Virus record (IMG/VR): IMGVR_UViG_3300023083_000002
Span: 1-42,826 of that record
Source of the DNA: a virus
Reading direction: 5' to 3' (one strand)
DNA: 42,826 bases
Shown: positions 8,282 through 15,373 of the stretch, piece by piece
Position numbering within the stretch: the first letter of the stretch is position 1
How the letters are laid out: each line of letters opens with the position of its first letter
Notes under the pieces: model-generated
Seen by the model: only the letters and a program-made list of their open reading frames with translations
Database searches by the model: none
Told to the model about the DNA's origin: nothing
Translations under genes and position numbers: made by a program

Positions 8282-9530
8282 TGTATTTTTCTTTTAAATT
8301 ATTAAAAGCATTTTTCATGTCCTGTCCTGCTTCTGTCAATTTTACCAGGTTATCAATCTCAATAGAATCAGATTCTAAAGATGTTTTCTTGTCTTCCTGC
8401 AAGGCTTCTACTTTTGAAAAGTCAGGATAGAATTCTAATTCCTCCGGAAGATAAAAAACCTTGTCTAAATCTTTAGCCTTGTCTTCGCATATTGATTTTA
8501 CCACATTTTGCCAAAGTCCTTTTTCTGCATCGTTCTGATTTGTAAAAGTACTGCTTCCTTTTCTAGGAATAAGTTCTTTGTTTACCCCATAAACCCCAGC
8601 TATCTTTATTGCATTTTCTTCTGTTTCTTCAAACGGCTGCAACTCTTGTATAGTTCCCAATGTTTTAATAAACTGAAGCGGTATTGCGGAAATTCCAATA
8701 AAGTTTTTATTTCCTGTAATCCCGTTTCTGTTATTAAGGTCGTTCAATATTTCATCCCTGCTTGCAGGATCTAAAGCGTCTTGAATTGATCCGTTGCTAG
8801 ATGAAGGTGCTTTGCTCAATATACCCCCGTTGCCGTTCTTGGCGTAAACGTTAAATCTTGCCTGATAAACAGCAAGAATATTATTAATGTTTCTGCTTAC
8901 TCTTGACAATGGAGAAAGTCCGCAGCCGTTTTCATCTAAGCCTAGAACGGTTCTGTGCAGAATGTATCTTGGCTCAATATCATGCTTTATTAAAAAGAAC
9001 GTCTTGTAATATTTTATAAAATCCTTTTTATCTTTCATCAAGAAAGGATTAGAAATCTCTTTTAAAAGAATAGGCTTTGTAACGTTTGGCTTTAATACCC
9101 AAATATTGCTGATGTTGTCAATAGTCGGGTTTTTAATGCTGTCAGGCGTTTTAGTATATATGTAGCTATTTCCGTCTGAAAGTTCGCTAAATACCGACTG
9201 GTAAACAATATCGCTCATCCTTGATAAAGGATTAGGATTATCAACCAATCTCTTTAGATTTCCTTGTGGCTCGTAATCTTCCTGCGTTTTTTTGTTTCTT
9301 ATCTTATATTCGATTGAAGCGGCACGATCTGCAATTGCATCAATAGGAATAAATATTTCAGCTATGGTGCAGGCTAATTCGTAAGCTTTTGAATTTTCAT
9401 ACTTCGGTATCTCTCCATTTAATGAATTTACGTACTGGTTGAAATACTGCATCCATTGCCCTGAATTGTCCTGTTCGGCAAATCCGGTTACTTGCGTCTT
9501 TTTTGATTTAGCAAAAGGATTCCAATTCAT
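8274..9530 (-). CDS. Portal protein (HK97 family)
   Basis: A 418-residue protein. Typical portal segments are the N-terminal NPFAKSKK, the clip/stem approach YELACTIAEIFIPIDAIADR, LVDNPNPLSRMSDIVYQSVF, NGNSYIY-like SDGNSYIYTKTP, and the C-terminal helical stretch GVYGVNKELIPRKGSSTFTN followed by NDAEKGLWQNVVKSICED. It forms the dodecameric ring through which DNA is packaged and to which the connectors bind. The gene has its own leader: its ATG follows a promoter and a pseudoknot-like terminator structure (9548-9664), so its expression may be uncoupled from that of the terminase. Confidence 0.92.
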   Translation of the reverse strand: MNWNPFAKSKKTQVTGFAEQDNSGQWMQYFNQYVNSLNGEIPKYENSKAYELACTIAEIFIPIDAIADRAASIEYKIRNKKTQEDYEPQGNLKRLVDNPNPLSRMSDIVYQSVFSELSDGNSYIYTKTPDSIKNPTIDNISNIWVLKPNVTKPILLKEISNPFLMKDKKDFIKYYKTFFLIKHDIEPRYILHRTVLGLDENGCGLSPLSRVSRNINNILAVYQARFNVYAKNGNGGILSKAPSSSNGSIQDALDPASRDEILNDLNNRNGITGNKNFIGISAIPLQFIKTLGTIQELQPFEETEENAIKIAGVYGVNKELIPRKGSSTFTNQNDAEKGLWQNVVKSICEDKAKDLDKVFYLPEELEFYPDFSKVEALQEDKKTSLESDSIEIDNLVKLTEAGQDMKNAFNNLKEKYNG

Positions 9531-9543
9531 TTAGATTAAACGT

Positions 9544-9579
9544 AAAAAATCCCTGCCTATGTTTCCATAAGTAGGGATT
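9544..9579 (-). terminator. Hairpin with U-tract just before the portal start
   Basis: The stem AATCCCTACTTATG / CATAGGCAGGGATT (14 positions, one mismatch and one wobble, 4-nt GAAA loop) is followed by TTTTTT on the minus strand. It would stop transcripts from 9631-9664 unless relieved, giving attenuation of the portal operon. It is part of leader copy E. Confidence 0.65.
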
Positions 9580-9622
9580 AAGTTATAATTTCTGTTAAAG
9601 GTTCTACGCATCTTCACATAGG
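9548..9622 (-). ncRNA. Pseudoknot-type leader RNA, copy E (upstream of portal)
   Basis: In minus-strand RNA: S1 CCUAUGU (9622-9616), S2 AAUCCCU (9579-9573), S1' ACAUAGG (9562-9556), S2' AGGGAUU (9554-9548), then UUUU. The stems interleave as in an H-type pseudoknot. The same bases can instead form one long hairpin (AATCCCTAC..TATG with CATAGGCAGGGATT) that looks like a classic terminator, so S1 and the extended terminator stem compete for CATAGG. The S1 strand begins 9 nt after a promoter -7 box and the portal ATG lies 18 nt downstream of S2'. One of five copies of this architecture in the genome. Confidence 0.6.
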
Positions 9623-9630
9623 ATATACTG

Positions 9631-9664
9631 CAAATATATGTAAAATAAGTTTATAAAAAACAAA
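9631..9664 (-). promoter_or_regulatory. Bacteroidota-type promoter for the portal leader
   Basis: On the minus strand TTTG (9664-9661), a 22-nt spacer, then TATATTTG (9638-9631), matching the -33 / -7 pattern TTTG ... TAnnTTTG. The predicted start is near 9623, at the first bases of the S1 stem of leader copy E. It has the same -7 box and the same 22-nt spacing as the promoter at 9837-9870. Confidence 0.6.
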
Positions 9665-9680
9665 TATTATTTAAAACTAA

Positions 9681-9707
9681 AATACCGACTATATTATAGT
9701 CGGTATT
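9681..9707 (-). terminator. Strong, probably bidirectional terminator
   Basis: AATACCGACTATA (9681-9693) pairs with TATAGTCGGTATT (9695-9707): a 13-bp perfect inverted repeat with almost no spacer, flanked by T-rich DNA on both sides. It ends the short unit that starts at the 9837-9870 promoter and insulates the portal promoter from the terminase transcript. Confidence 0.8.
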
Positions 9708-9711
9708 TTTA

Positions 9712-9792
9712 TTATACATGCCCTCTTGTACTAATATGAAACCAATTCATACTTTCCTTTAAAACGAGGGGAACGGACTTATAATTTTTCAT
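9712..9792 (-). CDS. Possible 26-residue peptide in a self-contained transcription unit
   Basis: ATG at 9792 opens 26 codons starting MKNYKSVPLVLKES and ending STRGHV, with the TAA 4 nt before the terminator stem. A promoter lies 45 nt upstream. An internal in-frame ATG has a good AAAGGA-type ribosome site, unusual for this genome. The RNA also has twin hairpins sharing GAATTGGTTTC, so it may be a non-coding RNA. No similarity was recognised. Confidence 0.3.
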   Translation of the reverse strand: MKNYKSVPLVLKESMNWFHISTRGHV

Positions 9793-9836
9793 TCAAATAG
9801 AAACCAATTCTAAATGCCCTACTAAAAATGCCCAAA

Positions 9837-9870
9837 CAAATATATGTAAATTTAATTTAGCTTTTACAAA
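9837..9870 (-). promoter_or_regulatory. Bacteroidota-type promoter of the cryptic unit
   Basis: TTTG (9870-9867), a 22-nt spacer and TATATTTG (9844-9837) on the minus strand. It lies just after the stop of the 73-residue gene and directs transcription into the 9712-9792 unit. Spacer length and -7 box are the same as in the promoter at 9631-9664. Confidence 0.6.
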
Positions 9871-9874
9871 ATTT

Positions 9875-10096
9875 TTATTTTATTGTGTGCTGTAGTGATG
9901 ATACATCGTTATTTAAAGCATCGGTTATTGTTTTCCAATCTTTCATTATTTCTTCCACACTTCCGTTCCAATAAATATAACCGCCATAGAACGAAAAACA
10001 TATTGACTGTTTTTCGGAAGGATTAATTTGAATAGATTGACAATGATCCAAATTAATTATTTGGTTGTTTTCGTTTACACTTTGAATAAATTTCAT
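9875..10096 (-). CDS. Small hypothetical protein between TerL and portal
   Basis: A 73-residue soluble protein, MKFIQSVNENNQIINLDHC..., with beta-strand-like segments (SICFSFYGGYIYWNG) and a helical C-terminus (EEIMKDWKTITDALNN). The fold could be a small alpha/beta domain. It starts about 90 nt after the TerL stop, so it may be the last gene of the terminase transcript. No family was recognised. Confidence 0.6.
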   Translation of the reverse strand: MKFIQSVNENNQIINLDHCQSIQINPSEKQSICFSFYGGYIYWNGSVEEIMKDWKTITDALNNDVSSLQHTIK

Positions 10097-10182
10097 AATT
10101 ATTATTTTTTAATTGTTTGAATTTTGCAATAAACTATCGCTTATTACCGTGTTTATAATTTAATGCTGTTTGAATATTATAA

Positions 10183-11484
10183 TTATCCATAAAGAACTGA
10201 TTTATATTTTACTTTCAATATTGCTGATGCACTGCACAATGAATCAATTGCATCTTTTTTATTCTTGTTTTCCTTTTCTCCGTCCTTAACATATCCTGTT
10301 AAATCTTTTATGAAAGAATGATACTCAGGATTAGACTTATAATTTTCATCGAATACAAAATACTTCTTAACGAATTCAAAGTTACTCAATATCCTTGTTT
10401 CTTTAGGTGCAGTCGATGTGAAAGGCTTTACTTTAGAGTGGTTTGAAATATCTTTTTTAAGCAAGTAGTAAGCCGCAACACCTACCCCGTTTACCTCTAA
10501 AAATGTCTCTTCAATAAAGTTTAGCCTAGACTTCATAACTGCTCTTTCAACGGTTACTTCAATACCATCTTTTGAATGTATCACGTCTTTAACGAAACAG
10601 GCTAAAACGCCCTCTTTCATTGCTACATAGATAAAAGGAATAGAGAATGAATCCCCGCCCTTGTCAGCAGGATCTCCAACGGCAAACTTAAATACTATAT
10701 CTTCTTCGGGTATGCTGTCAATATTAGCGAATCTTAATTCAGACATAGGCAAAAGAACTCCTTCAATATCTGTTTTCCAACCTCCTAAAACAACGTTGTT
10801 ATATTCCTGTTCGTTTTCTAACTTAAGCCTTTCGTAATCCCTTATGATGTTGTCTGGGATGAATTTTGGATTAACGTCCAAATAACTTGAATGTATGTAC
10901 ATTATATTGTCAACAATTCCGCAAAATCCATCTTCAATTTCCTTTTTTTCAAAGAATTCCTGATAAATCCAATGTTCTTTTGTAGTAGGATTAAGAATCA
11001 ATATTGAAATGTTTCTTTTTTCAACTGATCTTATAGAATAGAAAACTTTTTTAAATGTTTCAAAGCTTGGTATTTCTTCAGCTTCATCAACCACAAAACA
11101 ATTGAAACCTGATAAAGATTTTAGATTCGCAGTCTGTCCTTTAGAACCTGTCTTGATACCTTTAAATGAAATGAATCCTTTTCCGTTGCTTGTTTCTATG
11201 CGATATTCATTGTCTGTTACTTTGCCCTGATAGCCTAATATATCAATCTTGTCGGATACTTCCTCTTTGATCGAATCTTTAATAGATGTATTAGTGAACC
11301 TGGAATAGAGAACTTTCCAATATTGCTCTACTACGCCTATAAGACAAAGTACGGCTACGTTAAATGATTTTGAAGATGCACGGCCACCTGTTAATATTAT
11401 TGTATCAACTTCAGGGTATTGGCTGTCATTGAGTAATTCGAATAAGGGTTCGAACTTATAAGATATTTCTATCTCATTACTCAT
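10183..11484 (-). CDS. terL: Terminase large subunit
   Basis: A 433-residue packaging ATPase/nuclease. The Walker A-like loop GGRASSKS is at residues 33-40 (Ser-Lys-Ser kept, Ala-Ser in place of the usual Gly-Ser/Gly). Walker B with the catalytic glutamate is CFVVDEAEE around 128-136. The RNase H-like nuclease begins at FAVGDPADKGGDS (Asp270), with further acidic positions in the C-terminal helix KKDAIDSLCSAS. It translocates DNA into the prohead and cuts it. Circularly permuted ends would fit headful cutting. The gene overlaps the small subunit gene by 8 nt. Confidence 0.93.
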   Translation of the reverse strand: MSNEIEISYKFEPLFELLNDSQYPEVDTIILTGGRASSKSFNVAVLCLIGVVEQYWKVLYSRFTNTSIKDSIKEEVSDKIDILGYQGKVTDNEYRIETSNGKGFISFKGIKTGSKGQTANLKSLSGFNCFVVDEAEEIPSFETFKKVFYSIRSVEKRNISILILNPTTKEHWIYQEFFEKKEIEDGFCGIVDNIMYIHSSYLDVNPKFIPDNIIRDYERLKLENEQEYNNVVLGGWKTDIEGVLLPMSELRFANIDSIPEEDIVFKFAVGDPADKGGDSFSIPFIYVAMKEGVLACFVKDVIHSKDGIEVTVERAVMKSRLNFIEETFLEVNGVGVAAYYLLKKDISNHSKVKPFTSTAPKETRILSNFEFVKKYFVFDENYKSNPEYHSFIKDLTGYVKDGEKENKNKKDAIDSLCSASAILKVKYKSVLYG

Positions 11485-11884
11485 TTTCTTTTTTGAATTT
11501 CTTGAAAGATATGGTAGTAGCTGAAGGATTGTTTATCTCTCCGCTATGTTCTGTCTTAACCGTATCGTGCCAATTGAAGTTTTTAAGAACGAAAATGTTT
11601 CCTGTACATTTATCTCCTCCGGCTGTCTGTTTTTCGTGGTAAGCCTCTATTTTGGTCAATGCTCTTTTTATCGAGTCCGAAAACCCATCCTTCTTAGAGT
11701 AGTCGTAAAGCGTGTTTTTGCTTTCAAAACCTAAATGCAAAGCAAGCATTGTCACTAAAGGCGGATCAAAACTTTCTTTGTCTAATGTTTCAAAATAAGA
11801 TTCGCAAAGCTCCGAAACCTTTTTATAGTTTTCTTCATTGCTTTCATATATTGGAGGTCTGCCGCCTAAATTTGGAGTTTCCAT
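11477..11884 (-). CDS. terS: Terminase small subunit
   Basis: A 135-residue protein with the TerS pattern GGRPPIYES near the N-terminus. A helical DNA-binding region follows (VTMLALHLGFESKNTLYDYSKK), then GFSDSIKRALTKIEAYHEKQ, and the hallmark segment GNIFVLKNFNWHDT. It recognises viral DNA and loads TerL. It starts inside the stop codon of the lipoprotein gene (TAATG) and overlaps TerL by 8 nt. Confidence 0.87.
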   Translation of the reverse strand: METPNLGGRPPIYESNEENYKKVSELCESYFETLDKESFDPPLVTMLALHLGFESKNTLYDYSKKDGFSDSIKRALTKIEAYHEKQTAGGDKCTGNIFVLKNFNWHDTVKTEHSGEINNPSATTISFKKFKKENE

Positions 11885-12153
11885 TATTTACATTGGTATC
11901 TATACATGTTTCCGTTTCCGTCGCTTCTTAAGGCTTTATCCCCTGTGCATTTTGATTCGTCAGCGGGTTGATCGTGAAGGAATTGTATGCTGTTGTTATA
12001 AACTTCTTTTCTGCAGTTGCAGGTGTCGTTGTCTGAAGAACAAGAGAAAATAAATACTAGGATTGCGATAGCTAGGAATATCCAAAGTCCGTTTTTTATT
12101 CTGCGTTCTCGTTGATATCTTCTTTGTATTGTGTTCTCTATTTTATTTTCCAT
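11884..12153 (-). CDS. Predicted lipoprotein upstream of the terminase genes
   Basis: An 89-residue protein if started at ATG 12153; an upstream ATG at 12195 would add a 14-residue extension that lies over the promoter region. A basic N-terminus (RRYQRERRIKNG) precedes a hydrophobic helix (LWIFLAIAILVFIFSC) ending in a lipobox-like cysteine. The residues after it, CSSDNDTCNC, are Ser/Asp-rich as in Bacteroidota lipoprotein export signals. The C-terminal 50 residues hold four more cysteines. A surface lipoprotein made by a phage could act in superinfection exclusion; that is inference. It is translationally coupled to TerS. Confidence 0.6.
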   Translation of the reverse strand: MENKIENTIQRRYQRERRIKNGLWIFLAIAILVFIFSCSSDNDTCNCRKEVYNNSIQFLHDQPADESKCTGDKALRSDGNGNMYRYQCK

Positions 12154-12198
12154 ATATCTGTCAAAATTTATCGGACATTTTGATATTGTTTTCATAAG

Positions 12199-12206
12199 CA
12201 AATATA
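12199..12206 (-). promoter_or_regulatory. Promoter -7 element for the lipoprotein/terminase operon
   Basis: TATATTTG on the minus strand (12206-12199), identical to the -7 boxes at 9631, 9837 and 28165. No clear TTTG lies 19-22 nt upstream (only T-rich sequence). A start near 12192 would give a leader of about 40 nt to ATG 12153 and would exclude the longer start at 12195. Confidence 0.4.
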
Positions 12207-12211
12207 GTTAA

Positions 12212-12457
12212 TTATTTTAAGATGTAAATAAAACACATGGATATGATAAAAAGTATAATTGCAAAAATATAAATATAGTTATATTTTTTAATTTCCATTC
12301 CTTTTTGTATTTCATATTTCATAGATTCTGTATTGAAACATATAGTATCTATCCTTTTTTTGCCTTTAGGTACTTCATCAATTTCAATTGTTTGATCTTT
12401 TAACAGTATATCCCTACCGTTTTTCATATAACTGCTTTCGCCTATTTTTAATTTCAT
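12212..12457 (-). CDS. Small C-tail-anchored membrane protein
   Basis: An 81-residue protein from ATG 12457. Residues 1-55 are soluble and charged; residues ~58-80 (YNYIYIFAIILFIISMCFIYIL) form one transmembrane helix, giving an N-in tail-anchored layout. An upstream ATG at 12526 is open in frame but would read straight through a perfect terminator hairpin, so the shorter start is preferred. The function is unknown; it sits just before the lipoprotein and terminase genes. Confidence 0.5.
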   Translation of the reverse strand: MKLKIGESSYMKNGRDILLKDQTIEIDEVPKGKKRIDTICFNTESMKYEIQKGMEIKKYNYIYIFAIILFIISMCFIYILK

Positions 12458-12486
12458 TTGTTTTGAGTTTATATTTGTAATACAAA

Positions 12487-12508
12487 AAAGCGGGAACGAC
12501 CCCGCTTT
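12487..12508 (-). terminator. Rho-independent terminator before the 12.4-kb membrane gene
   Basis: AAAGCGGG (12508-12501 on the minus strand) pairs with CCCGCTTT (12494-12487) around a 6-nt loop and runs into TTTT. It closes the long early transcript coming from above 12.66 kb. Confidence 0.75.
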
Positions 12509-12622
12509 GATGATCGTAAAATTCATACCGGATTTAAAAATTGTTTTAACTTCTCGGTGGGTGTTTTTTTATCTTAATTTCATAATATATTTTTTTTTTG
12601 GGTTAATAATAATTATTTTCAC

Positions 12623-12658
12623 CCAAACACCCCGCTTATCTCTAAGCAGGGTGTTTGG
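12623..12658. terminator. Large hairpin at the end of the early operon
   Basis: CCAAACACCCCGCTTA (12623-12638) pairs with TAAGCAGGGTGTTTGG (12643-12658): a 16-bp stem with one wobble and a 4-nt loop. It starts 3 nt after the stop of the 99-residue gene. T residues follow it on the plus strand (TTTTACTTTTT) rather than on the minus strand. A second, looser inverted repeat (TTGGGT ... ACCCAA) partly overlaps it on the left. It may protect the 3' end of the early mRNA or terminate with the hairpin at 12487-12508. Nothing else was seen in 12530-12620. Confidence 0.5.
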
Positions 12659-12660
12659 TT

Positions 12661-12960
12661 TTACTTTTTGTTGGCTATTTCCCAATCAATTTGCGCTGCA
12701 ATCAATGCACCCGCTTTAGTTAATTCCTTGATTCTGTCTTCTGGCGTTGGTTTCCAGTATTTTTCATCCCACGGCCAAATTGCTAAATTTAGGCTTACTC
12801 CTTCTTCATTTTCCTGGTCACGTTCTTCGGGTTTCATTGCATAGCAAACACCTGCATCTGCAAGCTGATTGTTTGCGTACAACTCGTCATTTGAATAATC
12901 ATATCCAAGTTCTTCAATTTGTCTTTTTAGCTCAATTGCGATTAATTCCAATCCGTTCAT
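12661..12960 (-). CDS. Conserved phage protein of unknown function (99 residues)
   Basis: A 99-residue acidic protein. It follows a pattern seen in many phage and prophage proteins: NGLELIAIELKRQIEELGYD, NNQLADAGVCYAM, WPWDEKYWKPTPEDRIKELT, KAGALIAAQIDW. The W-PWD-WKP and KAGALIAA-ID blocks are the recognisable parts. The biochemical role is unknown. It is the last gene of the early operon, directly before the 12.64-kb hairpin. Confidence 0.75.
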   Translation of the reverse strand: MNGLELIAIELKRQIEELGYDYSNDELYANNQLADAGVCYAMKPEERDQENEEGVSLNLAIWPWDEKYWKPTPEDRIKELTKAGALIAAQIDWEIANKK

Positions 12961-12979
12961 GTTTATTGATTTTAAGTTA

Positions 12980-13408
12980 CTATTCGTTTTTATTTAGCGT
13001 TTCAAAGTAAAATATTCCGCTGAAAGGCTTTTCTTTTGTGATTCCGAAAACAGTTGCGATATTGTTCATGTACGCTATTCTTTCGATTGTTCTTTGCACT
13101 GTTGTTTTCTTTGGCAGTTTGGCAAGCCTTACGTGAAATGAAAGGATATATTTTCTGAATCCTTCAAGGTCAAGACTTCTTTTGTAATGGTTTACTATTC
13201 TTAATGCAGGAACTAGGTTTTCGATACAGTCTATTTTTTCTAAAGCTTTAGTTCCTTGCTTTTCATATCCTGATTCTAACCAATTGTTTAGGGATTTTGG
13301 TAATACGTGGTCTGCTTGCCACTTATCGTCCAAAGGAAGTCCTGTGTAAGCGCATAATCCATCATACTTTAACCTACATTGTTCACGTAATTTTTTACTT
13401 ATCGACAT
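12980..13408 (-). CDS. HNH endonuclease
   Basis: A 142-residue protein with the HNH pattern of small phage nucleases: CAYTGLPLDDKWQADHVLPKS (the DH dyad), then ENLVPALRIVNHYKRSLDLE with the Asn and N-H positions. Its partner Cys residues are few, so it is likely a metal-binding HNH without a full zinc ribbon. HNH proteins encoded near terminase genes can be needed for DNA cleavage during packaging; others act in recombination or as free-standing homing enzymes. The gene directly follows the 373-residue gene. Confidence 0.8.
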   Translation of the reverse strand: MSISKKLREQCRLKYDGLCAYTGLPLDDKWQADHVLPKSLNNWLESGYEKQGTKALEKIDCIENLVPALRIVNHYKRSLDLEGFRKYILSFHVRLAKLPKKTTVQRTIERIAYMNNIATVFGITKEKPFSGIFYFETLNKNE

Positions 13409-14530
13409 CTATTCGTTTTTAAGTGTTATTGGTTCGGCGCATAGTTTGAAATTGTTTTTTGAAAATTTTACTGAACTAAATAAACGATAACCTGATGGAA
13501 TTTTAAACTTTAGGATAATTCCTAAAAACAAATTATTATTATCAAGGTCTTTTTCAATTGCGACAATATAACTATCGTTTTCTAACAACTGTCCCGCCTT
13601 GCTCCATTCAATTTCAGTTTCTTGTTTTTTACCGAAACGTTCTCTGAATTCTTGGAGTGAGATTAGTTTTTTGGTTTTTGACTTATTTAAATACAGATTA
13701 AAGTAATCTGATTCTATATAAAAGAAAGCTAATTTTTCTTTATACATACTATCAAATAATACTTTCTCCCCACACGCCTTAGCAATTTCAGCGCATTCAT
13801 TCGCTTCTTCTTGATTTGAAACTTTTACTTGAACTTCTCGGATTGAAAGCGGTTTTTGTTCATCTTTGAGAAGGACATCAGTGTCCTTCTCAAAATCATC
13901 TTCTTTCAATACCCATTTTTTGAACTGATTGAAAGTTATTTCGGTGTAGGTTTCTGTGATGTGTGCATTAGCAAAATTCCATCCAGAACCAATAATATCT
14001 AAAATGTGTATTCCGTTAAAAAGATTGTGGCTGTGAAAATATTTATTTACAAAACGAATATTATTATAAATTTCATCAATTCCCCTATTAAAAAATTTTC
14101 CTATTTCGTTTATATTGTTTTCATCAGCTTTAACACACCACTTTTTAGGCAGTTCCTCCAACTCTTTTGTAGGCAAGTCGAATTTTAAAGGCTCAACACT
14201 TTCCATTTTGGAAACAGTTGTATTTGCCGATAATTCCTTTTCAATTTTATTTAGTCTTTTGCCGTAACTAGATTCAATGTCTTCAACGTACTCCCTAAGC
14301 TTATCTATTTTTGACTTCTTTAGAATGTCTTTTGCTTTGTGGATGGTGTAGCCGTGGTCTTTTGCAAATAATTTTGATGAGCAATCGCTAATTCCTTTTT
14401 CCATCGGATACAAAATACAACAGCTTTTAAAAATTTTCTTTGATACTTTCAAATCAAACATTTCAATAATCGAATCCCATTGCTTCTGCGTCTTACACCA
14501 AATGGCGTCTTTTTCTGTTAGTTTTTTCAT
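13409..14530 (-). CDS. Multi-segment hypothetical protein, 373 residues
   Basis: The longest unassigned early gene. The N-terminal 85 residues (TEKDAIWCKTQKQWDSIIEM, SKLFAKDHGYTIHKAKDILK) look like a small alpha/beta module. A coiled-coil linker follows (IESSYGKRLNKIEKELSANT). Then come the segments LPKKWCVKADENNINEIGKF and AHITETYTEITFNQFKKWVL, and after residue 230 a similar alpha/beta stretch (VQVKVSNQEEANECAEIAKA ... LISLQEFRERFG). It reads as strung-together copies of a small phage module, one ending in 'EITFNQFKKWVL' and one in 'LISLQEFRERFG'. The function is unknown; it is soluble. Confidence 0.7.
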   Translation of the reverse strand: MKKLTEKDAIWCKTQKQWDSIIEMFDLKVSKKIFKSCCILYPMEKGISDCSSKLFAKDHGYTIHKAKDILKKSKIDKLREYVEDIESSYGKRLNKIEKELSANTTVSKMESVEPLKFDLPTKELEELPKKWCVKADENNINEIGKFFNRGIDEIYNNIRFVNKYFHSHNLFNGIHILDIIGSGWNFANAHITETYTEITFNQFKKWVLKEDDFEKDTDVLLKDEQKPLSIREVQVKVSNQEEANECAEIAKACGEKVLFDSMYKEKLAFFYIESDYFNLYLNKSKTKKLISLQEFRERFGKKQETEIEWSKAGQLLENDSYIVAIEKDLDNNNLFLGIILKFKIPSGYRLFSSVKFSKNNFKLCAEPITLKNE

Positions 14531-14531
14531 T

Positions 14532-14906
14532 TTAAGGTATTAATTTTATTCCTGAAGATTTGTAAAATTTTAATCCTGAAAGTGCCTCATCAATTTGTTT
14601 TTTAACATTTGACAAGTCAAGTTTCAATGGTTTTAAAGCGTCTTCTATCGAATTAGTATCATCGCCAGTATCATCGTGATGACTAAGCCAAATTGATTCA
14701 ATAATCATTTCCTTTAAAATATCTTCTTCCAATCCCATTGGCGAAAATGATTCCTTTTCTACTAAGGAAATGTCGTCTCTCTTCCAGTCTATGTCTTCAG
14801 GGTCAATTGGTTTTACTGACTGATAGCCGTCACTATCATATACAAATGATTCGTAACCTAATTCTAATGCTTGCTTTACGGTAAGTTTTTCAATATTGTT
14901 TTTCAT
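14532..14906 (-). CDS. Acidic hypothetical protein, 124 residues
   Basis: A strongly acidic soluble protein: KQALELGYESFVYDSDGYQS, VKPIDPEDIDWKRDDISLVE, then a helical IIESIWLSHHDDTGDDTNSI. Acidic helical proteins of this kind in phage early regions sometimes mimic DNA, but no evidence here separates that from a general small protein. It is packed 3 nt from the upstream gene and 1 nt from the next. Confidence 0.6.
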   Translation of the reverse strand: MKNNIEKLTVKQALELGYESFVYDSDGYQSVKPIDPEDIDWKRDDISLVEKESFSPMGLEEDILKEMIIESIWLSHHDDTGDDTNSIEDALKPLKLDLSNVKKQIDEALSGLKFYKSSGIKLIP

Positions 14907-14909
14907 AAT

Positions 14910-15371
14910 CTATCCATTTATAGTTTTAACTGCGTTTTCTGTGAGGGTTAAACCATATTTAGACAAGTCTTCAATCGTTTTATACGTGTCTTCGGCAGTG
15001 TTTTCATGAAAAGAAATACTAAAAACATCAATCTCTAATGTTATAAGCATAATTCCTTTATAAGTAACTTCAAACCCTTCAAATAAAACGTTTGATTTTG
15101 ATTTGTTGTAGGCTTCTAATTTGTCTTGATAATTTCTTGCGTCTTCGAGGAAATTCCAGCCAGTCATACTATCGTAAAATTCCATTCTTGGTTCTTCTAA
15201 TAGATTCCCATTAGAATCACACGGCACAAACATCGAAAGCTTTAAAGGCTGTGATAGGAATTTAGCGTAGTTTCCTATATCGTCTAGCATTTTCCCTCTG
15301 TTACAAGGAATGTCTGAATTTATTACTTCTAATACGTAATCCAAAAGCGGAATTAGTTTTTGTGTTTTCAT
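14910..15371 (-). CDS. Hypothetical protein, 153 residues
   Basis: ATG at 15371 is chosen; a TTG at 15401 would overlap the upstream gene by 28 nt. The N-terminus KTQKLIPLLDYVLEVINSDI is helical, followed by NYAKFLSQPLKLSMFVPCDS and MEFYDSMTGWNFLEDARNYQ. A beta segment comes next (VLFEGFEVTYKGIMLITLEI), then NTAEDTYKTIEDLSKYGLTL. It resembles small proteins common in Bacteroidota phage early regions. The function is unknown. Confidence 0.6.
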   Translation of the reverse strand: MKTQKLIPLLDYVLEVINSDIPCNRGKMLDDIGNYAKFLSQPLKLSMFVPCDSNGNLLEEPRMEFYDSMTGWNFLEDARNYQDKLEAYNKSKSNVLFEGFEVTYKGIMLITLEIDVFSISFHENTAEDTYKTIEDLSKYGLTLTENAVKTING

Positions 15372-15373
15372 TT

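Noticed and set aside
12458-12526. Longer start (ATG 12526) for the small membrane protein
   Set aside because: The added 23 codons read through a perfect terminator hairpin; ATG 12457 gives a normal tail-anchored protein.
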